From JAUYLU01 sp038065675 (GTDB lineage Bacteria > Patescibacteriota > Minisyncoccia > Phycocordibacterales > VMEP01): DNA of 33,211 bases. This document shows, one piece after another, positions 1-6,882 of this stretch. A program made the translations under genes and the position numbers. The stretch lies in NCBI GenBank assembly GCA_038065675.1, contig JBBTQM010000022.1, positions 1 to 33,211 on the forward strand, written 5' to 3'. Under the pieces are notes generated by a model, which worked only from the letters and a program-made list of their open reading frames with translations, had not been told where the DNA came from and ran no database searches. The stretch's first letter is position 1. Each line of letters begins with the position of its first letter.

Positions 1-1907
1 ATACTCTTAAAAAAGGAATAAACGACACTATTATTTACGATGAAAAAGCGGTGGAAAACCGTTTCGGGTTTTCTCCAAAACTTGTTCCGGATTATAAGGG
101 GCTCCGCGGCGACCCGTCCGACAATATTGTGGGGGTGCGTGGCATCGGAGAGAAAACGGCCGGAATTTTAATTAAAAAATTTGGCACTGTAGAAAATATT
201 TACCGCGAGCTCGCAAAAAATCCCGAGCGATTCAAAAAAGCGGGGATATCCGAGCGCCTGATAAATATTCTGAAAGAAAACGAAGAAGAAGCGGAATTTT
301 CCAAAACTCTTGCCGAGATAAGAAAAGACGCGCCAATCCAATTTTCTCTGCCGAAGGGGTTGTGGAGAGAGCACGTGGATGCCAAAGCGCTGGAAGAACT
401 TTTACGAGAATTTGAATTTAAAAGTTTGTACGAGCGCGTTAAGGGGGCACTGGGTGTTTCAGGCGGCGAGACCGCAACTGCTCCGGTGGAAATTGACAAA
501 GACGTGCTTACCGAAGCGTCAATCGCCCTTTGGCTCATTGATTCGGAAAAAACAAATCCTGACATAGGGGACATATTGGCTTTTACCCGCGAGGGGGCGC
601 TCCCCAAAGCCCACGCCGTCTTATTGGAAGAAATAAAAAAACGAAAACTTGAGCGCGTGCTTTATGATATAGAACTCCCGATAGTCCCGATTATAAGGGC
701 GGCGGAAGCGCGCGGGGTTTTGGTTGATGCGTCGCATTTTAAAAAATTATCAGGCGAGTACCACAAAAAACTTTCCAAGCTTGAGAAAAAAATTTGGGAA
801 GAGGCCGGGGTTGAATTCAACATCAATTCACCGAAACAGATGGCTGAAGTTCTTTTCGACAAAATGAATTTATCTGCGGATAAGGGAGTGCGGCTCAAAA
901 AAACGGAAGGAGGAGCTCGCTCGACGCGTGTTTCCGAGCTTGAAAAGCTTAAAAAATCCAATCCGATTGTGGAAGAAATTTTAAGTTACAGGGAGCTCCA
1001 AAAAATACTTTCCACTTATGTGGACGCCATACCCCCGCTTCTTGATTCTTCCGGCCGCCTTCACACGACTTTTATACAAAGCGGAACGACAACCGGACGT
1101 TTTGCTTCCACGAACCCGAATCTTCAGAATATTCCGGCACATGGAGAGTTCGGCCTCGCCGTGCGCGATGGCTTTATCGCCGCCCCCGGGCACCTGCTCA
1201 TCTCTTTAGATTATTCACAAATAGAACTTCGGGTCGCGGCGATGCTCTCCGGCGACAAGAACTTGACCCAAATTTTTAAAGAAGGGAAAGATGTCCACTC
1301 CGCCGTCGCTTCGCGGGTCTTTCACGTCGCGCAGTCCGAGGTAACTTCTGAAATGCGCCGCCAGGCCAAAATTATCAATTTCGGCATCGTTTACGGCATG
1401 GGGGTGACGGCGCTTCAGGAAAATTTAGGAGGAACAAGAGTGGAGGCGCAGGAGTTTTACGACAATTACATGAAAGAATTCAAAGATTTGGCGGATTATA
1501 TTGAGGAGGTAAAAAAATTCGCCGGTAAAAATGGCTATACCGAAACGCTTTTCGGGCGCCGCCGCCAATTCTCCGCCATTCGTTCAAGCATTCCTTACGT
1601 CAGGGCGATGGCGGAGCGCATGGCGGGCAACGCCCCTCTTCAGGGCACTGCCGCCGATATAATAAAAATCGCCATAAAGCTCGCGGACACGGATTTGCGC
1701 GAGGCGGGGATTCATTCCAAAACGCATCTGCTCCTTCAGATTCACGACGAACTTATTTATGAGGTTGAGGAGGGAGTTTTGGGCGCCGCCGAAGCGGCCA
1801 TAAAAAGTGCCATGGAATCGGTTTTATCCAGAAGCTTTATTAAGGAAAAAATAGGGGTCCCTCTTTCGGTCAACGTGGCGGCCGGGAGCCGTTGGGGGGA
1901 GATATAA
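1..1907 (+). CDS. polA: DNA polymerase I, 5'-truncated by the window edge
   Basis: Family A DNA polymerase that fills gaps and removes RNA primers during replication and repair. The reading frame is open from base 3, so the start lies outside the window; the GTG at 51 is internal. In order one sees the end of the 5'-nuclease with its helix-3-turn-helix (LRGDPSDN..GIGEKTA, about nt 90-165), a short linker, then the polymerase domain with motif A (DYSQIELRVAA, from 1209), the O-helix (RRQAKIINFGIVYGMG, about 1356) and motif C (QIHDELIYE, about 1737). The part between nuclease and polymerase is even shorter than in Taq polymerase and I see no DxE-type exonuclease motif, so proofreading is probably absent. 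TAA stop at 1905-1907. Identification is very secure. Confidence 0.97.
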   Translation, partial: TLKKGINDTIIYDEKAVENRFGFSPKLVPDYKGLRGDPSDNIVGVRGIGEKTAGILIKKFGTVENIYRELAKNPERFKKAGISERLINILKENEEEAEFSKTLAEIRKDAPIQFSLPKGLWREHVDAKALEELLREFEFKSLYERVKGALGVSGGETATAPVEIDKDVLTEASIALWLIDSEKTNPDIGDILAFTREGALPKAHAVLLEEIKKRKLERVLYDIELPIVPIIRAAEARGVLVDASHFKKLSGEYHKKLSKLEKKIWEEAGVEFNINSPKQMAEVLFDKMNLSADKGVRLKKTEGGARSTRVSELEKLKKSNPIVEEILSYRELQKILSTYVDAIPPLLDSSGRLHTTFIQSGTTTGRFASTNPNLQNIPAHGEFGLAVRDGFIAAPGHLLISLDYSQIELRVAAMLSGDKNLTQIFKEGKDVHSAVASRVFHVAQSEVTSEMRRQAKIINFGIVYGMGVTALQENLGGTRVEAQEFYDNYMKEFKDLADYIEEVKKFAGKNGYTETLFGRRRQFSAIRSSIPYVRAMAERMAGNAPLQGTAADIIKIAIKLADTDLREAGIHSKTHLLLQIHDELIYEVEEGVLGAAEAAIKSAMESVLSRSFIKEKIGVPLSVNVAAGSRWGEI

Positions 1908-1927
1908 TCACGTGATAAACTTCCGGT

Positions 1928-2407
1928 ATGGAAAAAAACACTGAAAATAAGGGCGAGAGCATTGTAGGCATTACCATGTACCCGCCGCTTTTTTATCTTT
2001 TCATTTTTCTTCTGAGTGTTTTAGCGGACTATTATTATCCGATAACGATTCCGGCAAAAAATTATTCCGAATATTTGGGTTTAGTCGTTATTTTTTTCGC
2101 GACCGGAATTATAATCTGGGCGCAGCATTCAATAGGACGGTTCGTCGCCCGTGAACGGTCGGGCGCGGGCGCGCGGGATTTTGAGGTCGGTGCTTACAAG
2201 TACAGCCGTCATCCGACTTATGCCGGGCTTTTTCTGCTCATGCTCGGGTTCGCACTCCTGTCTTCGTCGGTTGTTATGATTTTTGGCGCGGTTGTTTCTT
2301 TTGTTGTGGTTAATTTTACTGTCGTCAAAAAAGAAGAAAGACTTCTTTTGAATAAGTACGGCAACGAATACAATAATTATAAATCGCGTGTGCGCCCCTG
2401 GATTTAA
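1928..2407 (+). CDS. Isoprenylcysteine carboxyl methyltransferase-like membrane protein
   Basis: 159-residue integral membrane protein of the ICMT/PEMT-like methyltransferase group, which uses S-adenosylmethionine at the membrane surface. Hydrophobic segments lie at about residues 17-37, 46-66 and 98-131. The family signature is the YSRHPTYAGLFL stretch (about 91-102) followed by the C-terminal EERLLLNKYG..Y..Y..RVRPWI block, which in the family forms the cofactor-binding and catalytic region. It starts 20 nt after polA, without a clear ribosome binding site. The substrate cannot be told from sequence; bacterial relatives act on lipids or small molecules rather than prenylated proteins. Confidence 0.8.
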   Translation: MEKNTENKGESIVGITMYPPLFYLFIFLLSVLADYYYPITIPAKNYSEYLGLVVIFFATGIIIWAQHSIGRFVARERSGAGARDFEVGAYKYSRHPTYAGLFLLMLGFALLSSSVVMIFGAVVSFVVVNFTVVKKEERLLLNKYGNEYNNYKSRVRPWI

Positions 2408-2444
2408 AATTTTACGCTCTGGTATTTTCTAAAAACTAAAAACT

Positions 2445-2474
2445 ACCTGCCTGCCGAAGCTTCGGCAGGCAGGT
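2445..2474. repeat. Perfect 30-bp palindrome between genes
   Basis: Every base from 2445 to 2474 pairs with its mirror partner, with no loop, around a central AAGCTT. The arms are CCTGCCTGCC and GGCAGGCAGG. A degenerate relative lies at 27070-27089 (CCTGCCTGTC/GGCAGACAGG) before nusG. It follows a period-7 ACTAAAA tract (2428-2445). There is no T-run, so it is not a standard terminator; a dispersed palindromic repeat is more likely. Confidence 0.8.
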
Positions 2475-2493
2475 CAACTAAAAACTCTCCGCC

Positions 2494-3195
2494 ATGTTTT
2501 ACATTTTCTACGGCAAAGACCGCGACAAGCGGGCGGAAAAAATCAAACACCTTTTAGAGACCGAGTGTGGCGGCGCCCCGCCGCGCCCGATTCGCCCGGA
2601 AGAAATACGAGTTTCCTCTTTGGGAGAACTTGCCCGCTCGCGCGAGCTTTTCGGCGGGCGCGCCGCGTTTTTGCTTGATGAAATATCGGAGCAGGAAGAC
2701 TGGGCCGAGCTTATCAAGAAAAACGCCAAACTTCTTTCGGAATCGGAAAATATTTTTATTGTAAATGAGCCGTCGCTTACGAAAGCGGCTGTTTCTTCGT
2801 TTGAAAAAGGCGGCGGTAAGGTTGTTTTTTGCGACGGGAAAGACAAAGCGGCGCCCGAGCGTGGCGGCAATTTCGCCCTAGCCGACGCCATAGGGCGGCG
2901 CGACAGGAAAGCTTCTTGGGTTTTGTACCACGAGGCGCTTGCCAAGGGCGCGGTTCCGGAAGAAATACACGGCATTATTTTCTGGCAGCTTAAAAATATT
3001 TTTCTTGCCAAATCGGGCGGTCCTACCGGCATTGCCCCTTACCCGCTCGCCAAAGCTAAATCATTTGCAACTAAATGGGGGAGCGGTGAACTTTCTTCGG
3101 CGCTTTCCAAACTTGTCGCCGCGTATCACGAAAGCCATCGCGGCATCGTTGAATTCCCGATAGCGCTGGAAATGTTTTTATTAGAGAGCGTTTAA
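2494..3195 (+). CDS. holA: DNA polymerase III delta subunit-like protein
   Basis: Clamp-loader delta subunit, which opens the beta clamp during replication. The 233-residue protein begins MFYIFYGKDRDKRAEKI, the usual start of delta with its degenerate P-loop region, has the LDEISEQEDW..ENIFIVNEP block expected in the AAA+ part (about 60-95), and ends with the helical collar region (RRDRKASWVLYHEAL..EEIHGIIFWQLKNIFLAKS and SALSKLVAAYHESHRGIVEF..ALEMFLL). It is about 100 residues shorter than E. coli HolA, which is common in reduced genomes. It stands alone, with a 30-bp palindrome upstream and a hairpin with T-run downstream at 3221-3247. Confidence 0.82.
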   Translation: MFYIFYGKDRDKRAEKIKHLLETECGGAPPRPIRPEEIRVSSLGELARSRELFGGRAAFLLDEISEQEDWAELIKKNAKLLSESENIFIVNEPSLTKAAVSSFEKGGGKVVFCDGKDKAAPERGGNFALADAIGRRDRKASWVLYHEALAKGAVPEEIHGIIFWQLKNIFLAKSGGPTGIAPYPLAKAKSFATKWGSGELSSALSKLVAAYHESHRGIVEFPIALEMFLLESV

Positions 3196-3214
3196 AACTA
3201 ATTTTTTATCAGGC

Positions 3215-3382
3215 AAAAGAAAAAGCGCACTCTGGTGAGGCGCTTTTCTTTATGATTGTGCCCGTGATTGGAAATTCGGGCGCAGAAGGTTCTTGCGTAA
3301 AGCTGGTTGAGCGCGGTCTTGTTTTTATCGTTTATTAGAGAAACGACGATCTCTCCGCGAACCACAACCTACTACGAGTCTG
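3215..3382 (-). ncRNA. Candidate structured non-coding RNA with own promoter and terminator
   Basis: On the minus strand an extended -10 (TGTTATAAT, 3388-3396) and a -35 (TTGAGT, 3410-3415; 16-nt spacer) predict a start near 3382. The transcript can fold: GGTTG (3365-3369) with CAACC (3305-3309) and CGCGG (3355-3359) with CCGCG (3312-3316) form one long arm closing an AGAG/CTCT hairpin; GCCCG/CGGGC (3277-3281 and 3260-3264) forms another; and AAAAGCGC/GCGCTTTT followed by TTCTTTT ends it near 3215. A roughly 55-codon GTG frame also crosses it, so a short protein is an alternative. It matches none of tmRNA, SRP RNA or RNase P by eye. Confidence 0.5.
3221..3247. terminator. Bidirectional terminator hairpin
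   Basis: AAAAGCGC (3221-3228) pairs with GCGCTTTT (3240-3247). T-rich tracts follow on both strands, so it can end holA on the plus strand and the candidate RNA on the minus strand. Confidence 0.75.
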
Positions 3383-3387
3383 ACTAG

Positions 3388-3415
3388 ATTATAACAGCTA
3401 TTTTTGTATACTCAA
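3388..3415 (-). promoter_or_regulatory. Promoter of the candidate RNA gene
   Basis: The minus strand reads TTGAGT (3410-3415), a 16-nt spacer, and TATAAT (3388-3393) preceded by TGT, which makes an extended -10. It sits between the 3' end of tRNA-Lys and the candidate RNA and points away from the tRNA. Confidence 0.65.
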
Positions 3416-3434
3416 ATTTTCTGTGGATAAATGG

Positions 3435-3507
3435 TCCGCCCGGCAGGAATTGAACCTGCGACCGTTTGCTTAAAAGGCAACTGCTCTACCAACTGAGCTA
3501 CGGGCGG
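3435..3507 (-). tRNA. tRNA-Lys(TTT)
   Basis: On the minus strand the acceptor arms CCGCCCG and CGGGCGG close a complete cloverleaf: D-arm GCTC..GAGC, anticodon loop CTTTTAA (anticodon TTT), T-arm GCAGG-TTCAATT-CCTGC, discriminator A. The first pair of the anticodon stem is a G-A mismatch. CCA is not encoded. Confidence 0.95.
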
Positions 3508-3513
3508 GATAGA

Positions 3514-4026
3514 ATGAGAAAATCATACAGAGAAAGACTAAAAATGTCTAGAAAACACAACGAAATAGTCTTGGTACTCGACAACATCCGAAGCGTCCAT
3601 AATGTCGGCGCTATTTTCCGCACGGCCGATGCGGCGGGGGTTTCTAAAATTATTCTTGCCGGCTATACCCCCGGGCCGATTGACCGGTTTGGCCGCTCGC
3701 GCGCCGACTTCAAAAAGGCGGCTTTGGGAGCGGAGGAGAGCGTTAAGTGGGAGAGTGCCCCGACCGCGCTTGCGGCAATCTCAAAACTAAAAACTAAAAA
3801 CTTTTATATTCTTGCGCTTGAGCAGGGAACCGGCGCCTTTGATTACAAAAAGATAAAACCGAAAGGAAAAACTGCGCTTGTTGTCGGGAATGAAATTGAC
3901 GGTATTTCCAAAGAAGTTATCAAATACTGCGATAAGGTTGCGCAAATACCGATGCGCGGCAAAAAAGAATCTTTAAATGTTTCGGTGGCGCTCGGCATCG
4001 CGCTTTTCCGGATATTTAATCTTTAA
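3514..4026 (+). CDS. TrmH/SpoU-family RNA 2'-O-methyltransferase
   Basis: SPOUT-class methyltransferase that moves a methyl group from S-adenosylmethionine to a ribose 2'-OH of tRNA or rRNA. The three family motifs are present: NIRSVHNVGAIFRTADAAG (motif 1, N and R of the active site), LVVGNEIDGIS (motif 2) and IPMRGKKESLNVSVALGIALF (motif 3), which build the trefoil knot. I chose ATG 3514 (170 residues); an open frame upstream runs through tRNA-Lys and is not real, and ATG 3544 is an alternative. There is no N-terminal RNA-binding domain, so this is the short form. A period-7 tract (ACTAAAA repeats near 3784-3800) lies inside the gene and encodes SKLKTKN. The stop overlaps the convergent neighbour by two bases. 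Confidence 0.9.
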   Translation: MRKSYRERLKMSRKHNEIVLVLDNIRSVHNVGAIFRTADAAGVSKIILAGYTPGPIDRFGRSRADFKKAALGAEESVKWESAPTALAAISKLKTKNFYILALEQGTGAFDYKKIKPKGKTALVVGNEIDGISKEVIKYCDKVAQIPMRGKKESLNVSVALGIALFRIFNL

Positions 4027-4235
4027 TAAGGACGATAGGTATTTTTGTTTAAAATGTCGGACGGCGAGCCGTAGCTTCCGCCGGTATCAATGGGAGCCGG
4101 GGGATTGAGAAATGTTCCCGGGTTTGTCGTGCGGGCGCGCTCGGGACCTCCGGTGAAAAACCAGACGAACCACAAAACAGTCATTATTATCAGAAACCAA
4201 ACCAATAAACTTATTCCTTTAGGCCCGTCTTCCAT
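4023..4235 (-). CDS. Small single-pass membrane protein, function unknown
   Basis: 70 residues: a short charged start (MEDGPKG), one hydrophobic helix (about residues 8-28, rich in W, F and L), then a Pro/Gly/Asn/Thr-rich soluble tail. The hydrophobicity pattern suggests a type I or N-anchored topology with the tail outside. It lies just downstream of mutM (9 nt after its stop, same strand) and converges on the SpoU gene with a two-base stop overlap. I do not recognise a named family; compact membrane proteins like this are common in Parcubacteria-like genomes. Confidence 0.6.
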   Translation of the reverse strand: MEDGPKGISLLVWFLIIMTVLWFVWFFTGGPERARTTNPGTFLNPPAPIDTGGSYGSPSDILNKNTYRPY

Positions 4236-4244
4236 TTTTATATT

Positions 4245-5198
4245 TTAATTTTTAAACTTTTGTTTTTGATGAACCGGACAAAAGTGGGCGCTCCTTCCGC
4301 CTATCATTTTTCTGATTATAACACCCCCGCACCCGCGCTTTTCGCATTTTTCCCCCTTGCGCTGGTAGGCGCGGTGGCGTTCCTGAAAATGTCCGCGTTC
4401 CCCGAAAACATTTCTGTAGTCAGACATTGAGTCTCCGCCGAATTCTATTCCCCCGCGCAAAACCTCCTTCATTGCCCGGTAAAGTTCCCGTAATTTTTTG
4501 TACGATATATCGTACACTCTTGCTTCCGGGTGAATTCCGGCGCGCCAGAGCATTTCATCGGAGTAAATGTTGCCGATGCCGGCGATGACGACTTGGTTCA
4601 TAAGCACGGATTTAATTTTGCCTCGCGGAGCTTTTGACAATCTTTCGGCAAAGATATCGTAATCAAAATTTTTCTCAAGCGGCTCTGGACCAAGATGCGC
4701 CAAATGCGGGGAGTGCGCGAGTTCGGAGGTTTTGGCGGTGGCGATTTTCCCGAATTTGCGCGTGTCGGAAAAAGCCAAATGTTTCCCGCCGGATAAAATA
4801 AAAACCGCGTGGACGAAACGGTTAAACGGGTCGTTGAGGGGGCTTTTTTTGTCCACCGGTATCCACATTTCTTTTTTCTTTTTGTTGGTTGTAAGTCGTT
4901 TGTCGTAAGTTTTGCTGTACTTCCCGTACAGCAAATGGCCTGTCATTTTCATGTGTATGATTATCGTTGTGTCGTCCGAGAGATTGATAAGCACGTGTTT
5001 CCCGCGCCGCGAAGCAGACAAAATTTTCTTACCCGCCACTTCTTTTTTGAAGCGTGTAAAATAATCGCCGCTTGTCCGCGTATTTGAAGGCGGGCGAAAC
5101 ATTTTCGGCCAGTCGGTCCAAACGGAGGTAATTCTTTTGCCAACCACGGTTTTATTTAGGCCGTCTACGGTTGTTTGTACTTCTGGGAGTTCGGGCAT
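4245..5198 (-). CDS. mutM: Formamidopyrimidine-DNA glycosylase (MutM/Fpg)
   Basis: Base-excision repair enzyme that removes oxidised purines and cuts the resulting abasic site. The start is fixed at ATG 5198 because mature Fpg must begin MPELPEVQT, with Pro2 as the nucleophile and Glu3 as catalytic acid; the frame extends 14 codons further but those would mask Pro2. The RGKH lysine, the H2TH region (LMNQVVIAGIGNIYSDEML) and the zinc finger with GGRSAHFC are present. Two oddities: the zinc finger is C-x4-C..C-x2-H rather than four Cys with C-x2-C, and an inserted loop (SKTYDKRLTTNKKKK) is encoded by a period-7 tract. 317 residues. Confidence 0.95.
   Translation of the reverse strand: MPELPEVQTTVDGLNKTVVGKRITSVWTDWPKMFRPPSNTRTSGDYFTRFKKEVAGKKILSASRRGKHVLINLSDDTTIIIHMKMTGHLLYGKYSKTYDKRLTTNKKKKEMWIPVDKKSPLNDPFNRFVHAVFILSGGKHLAFSDTRKFGKIATAKTSELAHSPHLAHLGPEPLEKNFDYDIFAERLSKAPRGKIKSVLMNQVVIAGIGNIYSDEMLWRAGIHPEARVYDISYKKLRELYRAMKEVLRGGIEFGGDSMSDYRNVFGERGHFQERHRAYQRKGEKCEKRGCGGVIIRKMIGGRSAHFCPVHQKQKFKN
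4499..4516. promoter_or_regulatory. 18-bp palindrome TGTACGATATATCGTACA inside mutM
   Basis: Perfect palindrome within the mutM reading frame. A copy with one mismatch lies at 17565-17582, just upstream of the RluA-type gene. Two copies of such a long motif suggest a protein-binding site, but no regulator is identified. Confidence 0.4.
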
Positions 5199-5232
5199 GA
5201 TAGTTAATAGATAACACATCGCCAGTAAAACA

Positions 5233-5259
5233 AAAAGCACCGAGTAAATCGGTGCTTTT
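5233..5259. terminator. Terminator hairpin after the 5.3-5.9 kb membrane protein gene
   Basis: AAAAGCACCGA (5233-5243) pairs with TCGGTGCTTTT (5249-5259) around a five-base loop. On the minus strand the second arm ends in a T-run, placing it downstream of the membrane protein gene and upstream of mutM. Confidence 0.75.
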
Positions 5260-5335
5260 ACACAAAAACAGTGAACCTACTTTTTTCTGGTGGTGTACAG
5301 GATTCAGTATCGGAGTATGTTTTTTGCCATGCTTT

Positions 5336-5887
5336 TTAATACGCACTTATGACTTTGCTTGGATTTTCGCCAGATACTACGTAATAGATTGTTTTGCGTA
5401 ATTTAACCGGCATCCCAACTTTTGGTTCAATCGAGTAATTAGTCCATATCGCGACCAATCCACCGTGTCCGTCTTTCCCGGCAACCAATAGTTGTAAACC
5501 AAACGGAGTTGAGCCGAGTATGGACACAACGACGAATTTGCTATCGATCATGTACTCAACTGTTTTTGCGGCCAAACACAGGTGCGATCTTCCTCTGCTG
5601 TCTTTGCAAGCAACATCTATCTTCTTTTGGTACGACAGCGAGTCGTTAAACGCAGCTTGCGAAGGTATCGTCTTCAGGGCTGAAGCTGATACTTCCGACC
5701 CTTCACCCGCATCATACAGAAGCGCGGAAGAGCCCAGGACGGCTAAAAGAACTAGTACCGACAAAACCCAAAATATCGGTTTTCTCCAGAAACGAATGCC
5801 AAATGTGGCCAAAACTGAAAGGAGAATGCCGACGAATACGGACAAAAGCACCAAAATAGGGAAACTTTCTTTGATTACGGCTAACAT
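5336..5887 (-). CDS. Membrane-anchored protein of unknown function
   Basis: 183 residues from ATG 5887, chosen because AGGGGG sits six bases upstream; the open frame runs 15 codons further without such a site. Two hydrophobic helices (about residues 8-30 and 36-58) precede a soluble region of about 120 residues that contains two cysteines in ACKDSRGRSHLCLA, reminiscent of a disulphide-bonded loop, and several beta-strand-like stretches. The soluble part probably faces outward. I recognise no family. It is transcribed toward mutM but a terminator separates them. Confidence 0.6.
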   Translation of the reverse strand: MLAVIKESFPILVLLSVFVGILLSVLATFGIRFWRKPIFWVLSVLVLLAVLGSSALLYDAGEGSEVSASALKTIPSQAAFNDSLSYQKKIDVACKDSRGRSHLCLAAKTVEYMIDSKFVVVSILGSTPFGLQLLVAGKDGHGGLVAIWTNYSIEPKVGMPVKLRKTIYYVVSGENPSKVISAY

Positions 5888-5938
5888 AATTAACCCCCTG
5901 TCAAAAAACATTAATCTGGCAACATTAAACAATATATA

Positions 5939-5966
5939 TTGACAAACAGCAAAATATTGTTATTAT
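5939..5966 (+). promoter_or_regulatory. Promoter of the winged-helix gene
   Basis: TTGACA at 5939-5944, 16-nt spacer, TATTAT at 5961-5966; predicted start near 5973, about 34 nt before ATG 6007. Confidence 0.65.
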
Positions 5967-6006
5967 TACGGTGTTTTTTAAACTACAAGTTTAAAAATCC
6001 ACAAGA

Positions 6007-6840
6007 ATGAGGGAGGTCAAAAACATAGAAAACACGATAATTGAAACCTTGGAATCTGGTCCTGCGGGGAAAGCCGATTTAATCAAGGGAATAGGCCATA
6101 AAACCGGCGCTACGGCACAAGGAATCTACAAAGCGCTCCGCAAACTCAAAAAAGAAGAAGTTGTAACAATACACGACAAAACGATCAGCTTATCTTTTAT
6201 TTGGATAGATGGACAAATATCAAAATATTCAAAAATTGCCCAAACATACCAAACCCCCAGGCGTGAAAATTACTTTTTGCAATTAAAATCCGGCGAGCAT
6301 ATTACATTCAAGTTTCGTACATTGCGAGAACTAGATTTGTTTTGGGTGCACGCTTTTGTTCTCCTTGAGGCGCAGATTTCAAAAGAAATACCCATGTATG
6401 CGGTTGTCCCGCACGACTGGTTTTCCTACGCGCGGCCTAGTTCCGATAAAGTTTGGACGGAGAAGCTTGAAGAAAGTGCCCGTCCGCAGGGAGTGGTAAT
6501 TACCCACCCGGCACCCCTTGATAAAAAAGTCGTAATAGAAAGGGAGTCTAAATCAAATTTTTTGGAGTTTGTCTGTGGGGAAAATCCCTTCAAACAAGAT
6601 GAACGAAAATATGTAAACATAATCGGCCAGTGGGTTTTTGAAGCCCGCCTGGACAACGCCATCAACCTCAAATTGGTTGAATACATAAACAAAGATTTCA
6701 GGGATGGTGTGATTGGAGGAGAAATTTTAGAAAAATTACTTGATCTTCCGGGAACCAACACTCTTAAAATTTCCCGTTCGCTGCAGCGGGCAGAATTATT
6801 GATCCGCAAAATCAAAAAATATTTTACGTTTAAGGCATAA
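6007..6840 (+). CDS. Winged-helix-domain protein, function unknown
   Basis: 277 residues. The first about 65 residues read as a winged helix-turn-helix (IIETLESGPAGKADLIKGIG, then ATAQGIYKALRKLKKEEVV, then a short beta wing THDKTISLS), so DNA binding is likely. The rest, about 200 residues, has alternating strands and helices (FRTLRELDLFWVHAFVLLE, PMYAVVPHDWFSYAR, QGVVITHPAPLDKKVVIE) and no motif I can name; it could be an effector-binding or nuclease-like domain. The gene has its own promoter (5939-5966) and no operon partner on its strand before the amidase. The layout recalls AbiEi-type or TrmB-type regulators, but that is only a shape comparison. Confidence 0.6.
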   Translation: MREVKNIENTIIETLESGPAGKADLIKGIGHKTGATAQGIYKALRKLKKEEVVTIHDKTISLSFIWIDGQISKYSKIAQTYQTPRRENYFLQLKSGEHITFKFRTLRELDLFWVHAFVLLEAQISKEIPMYAVVPHDWFSYARPSSDKVWTEKLEESARPQGVVITHPAPLDKKVVIERESKSNFLEFVCGENPFKQDERKYVNIIGQWVFEARLDNAINLKLVEYINKDFRDGVIGGEILEKLLDLPGTNTLKISRSLQRAELLIRKIKKYFTFKA

Positions 6841-6882
6841 AGTAAAATAGTATTGATGTATACTTAATCGTATATACGTTAT

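Noticed and set aside
51..53. GTG at 51 as the polA start
   Set aside because: The frame is open to base 3 and the residues before GTG (TLKKGINDTIIYDEKA) match the 5'-nuclease domain, so the gene continues upstream of the window.
4809..5087. 92-residue plus-strand frame opposite mutM
   Set aside because: Shadow of the well-conserved mutM coding strand; no motif or start signal.
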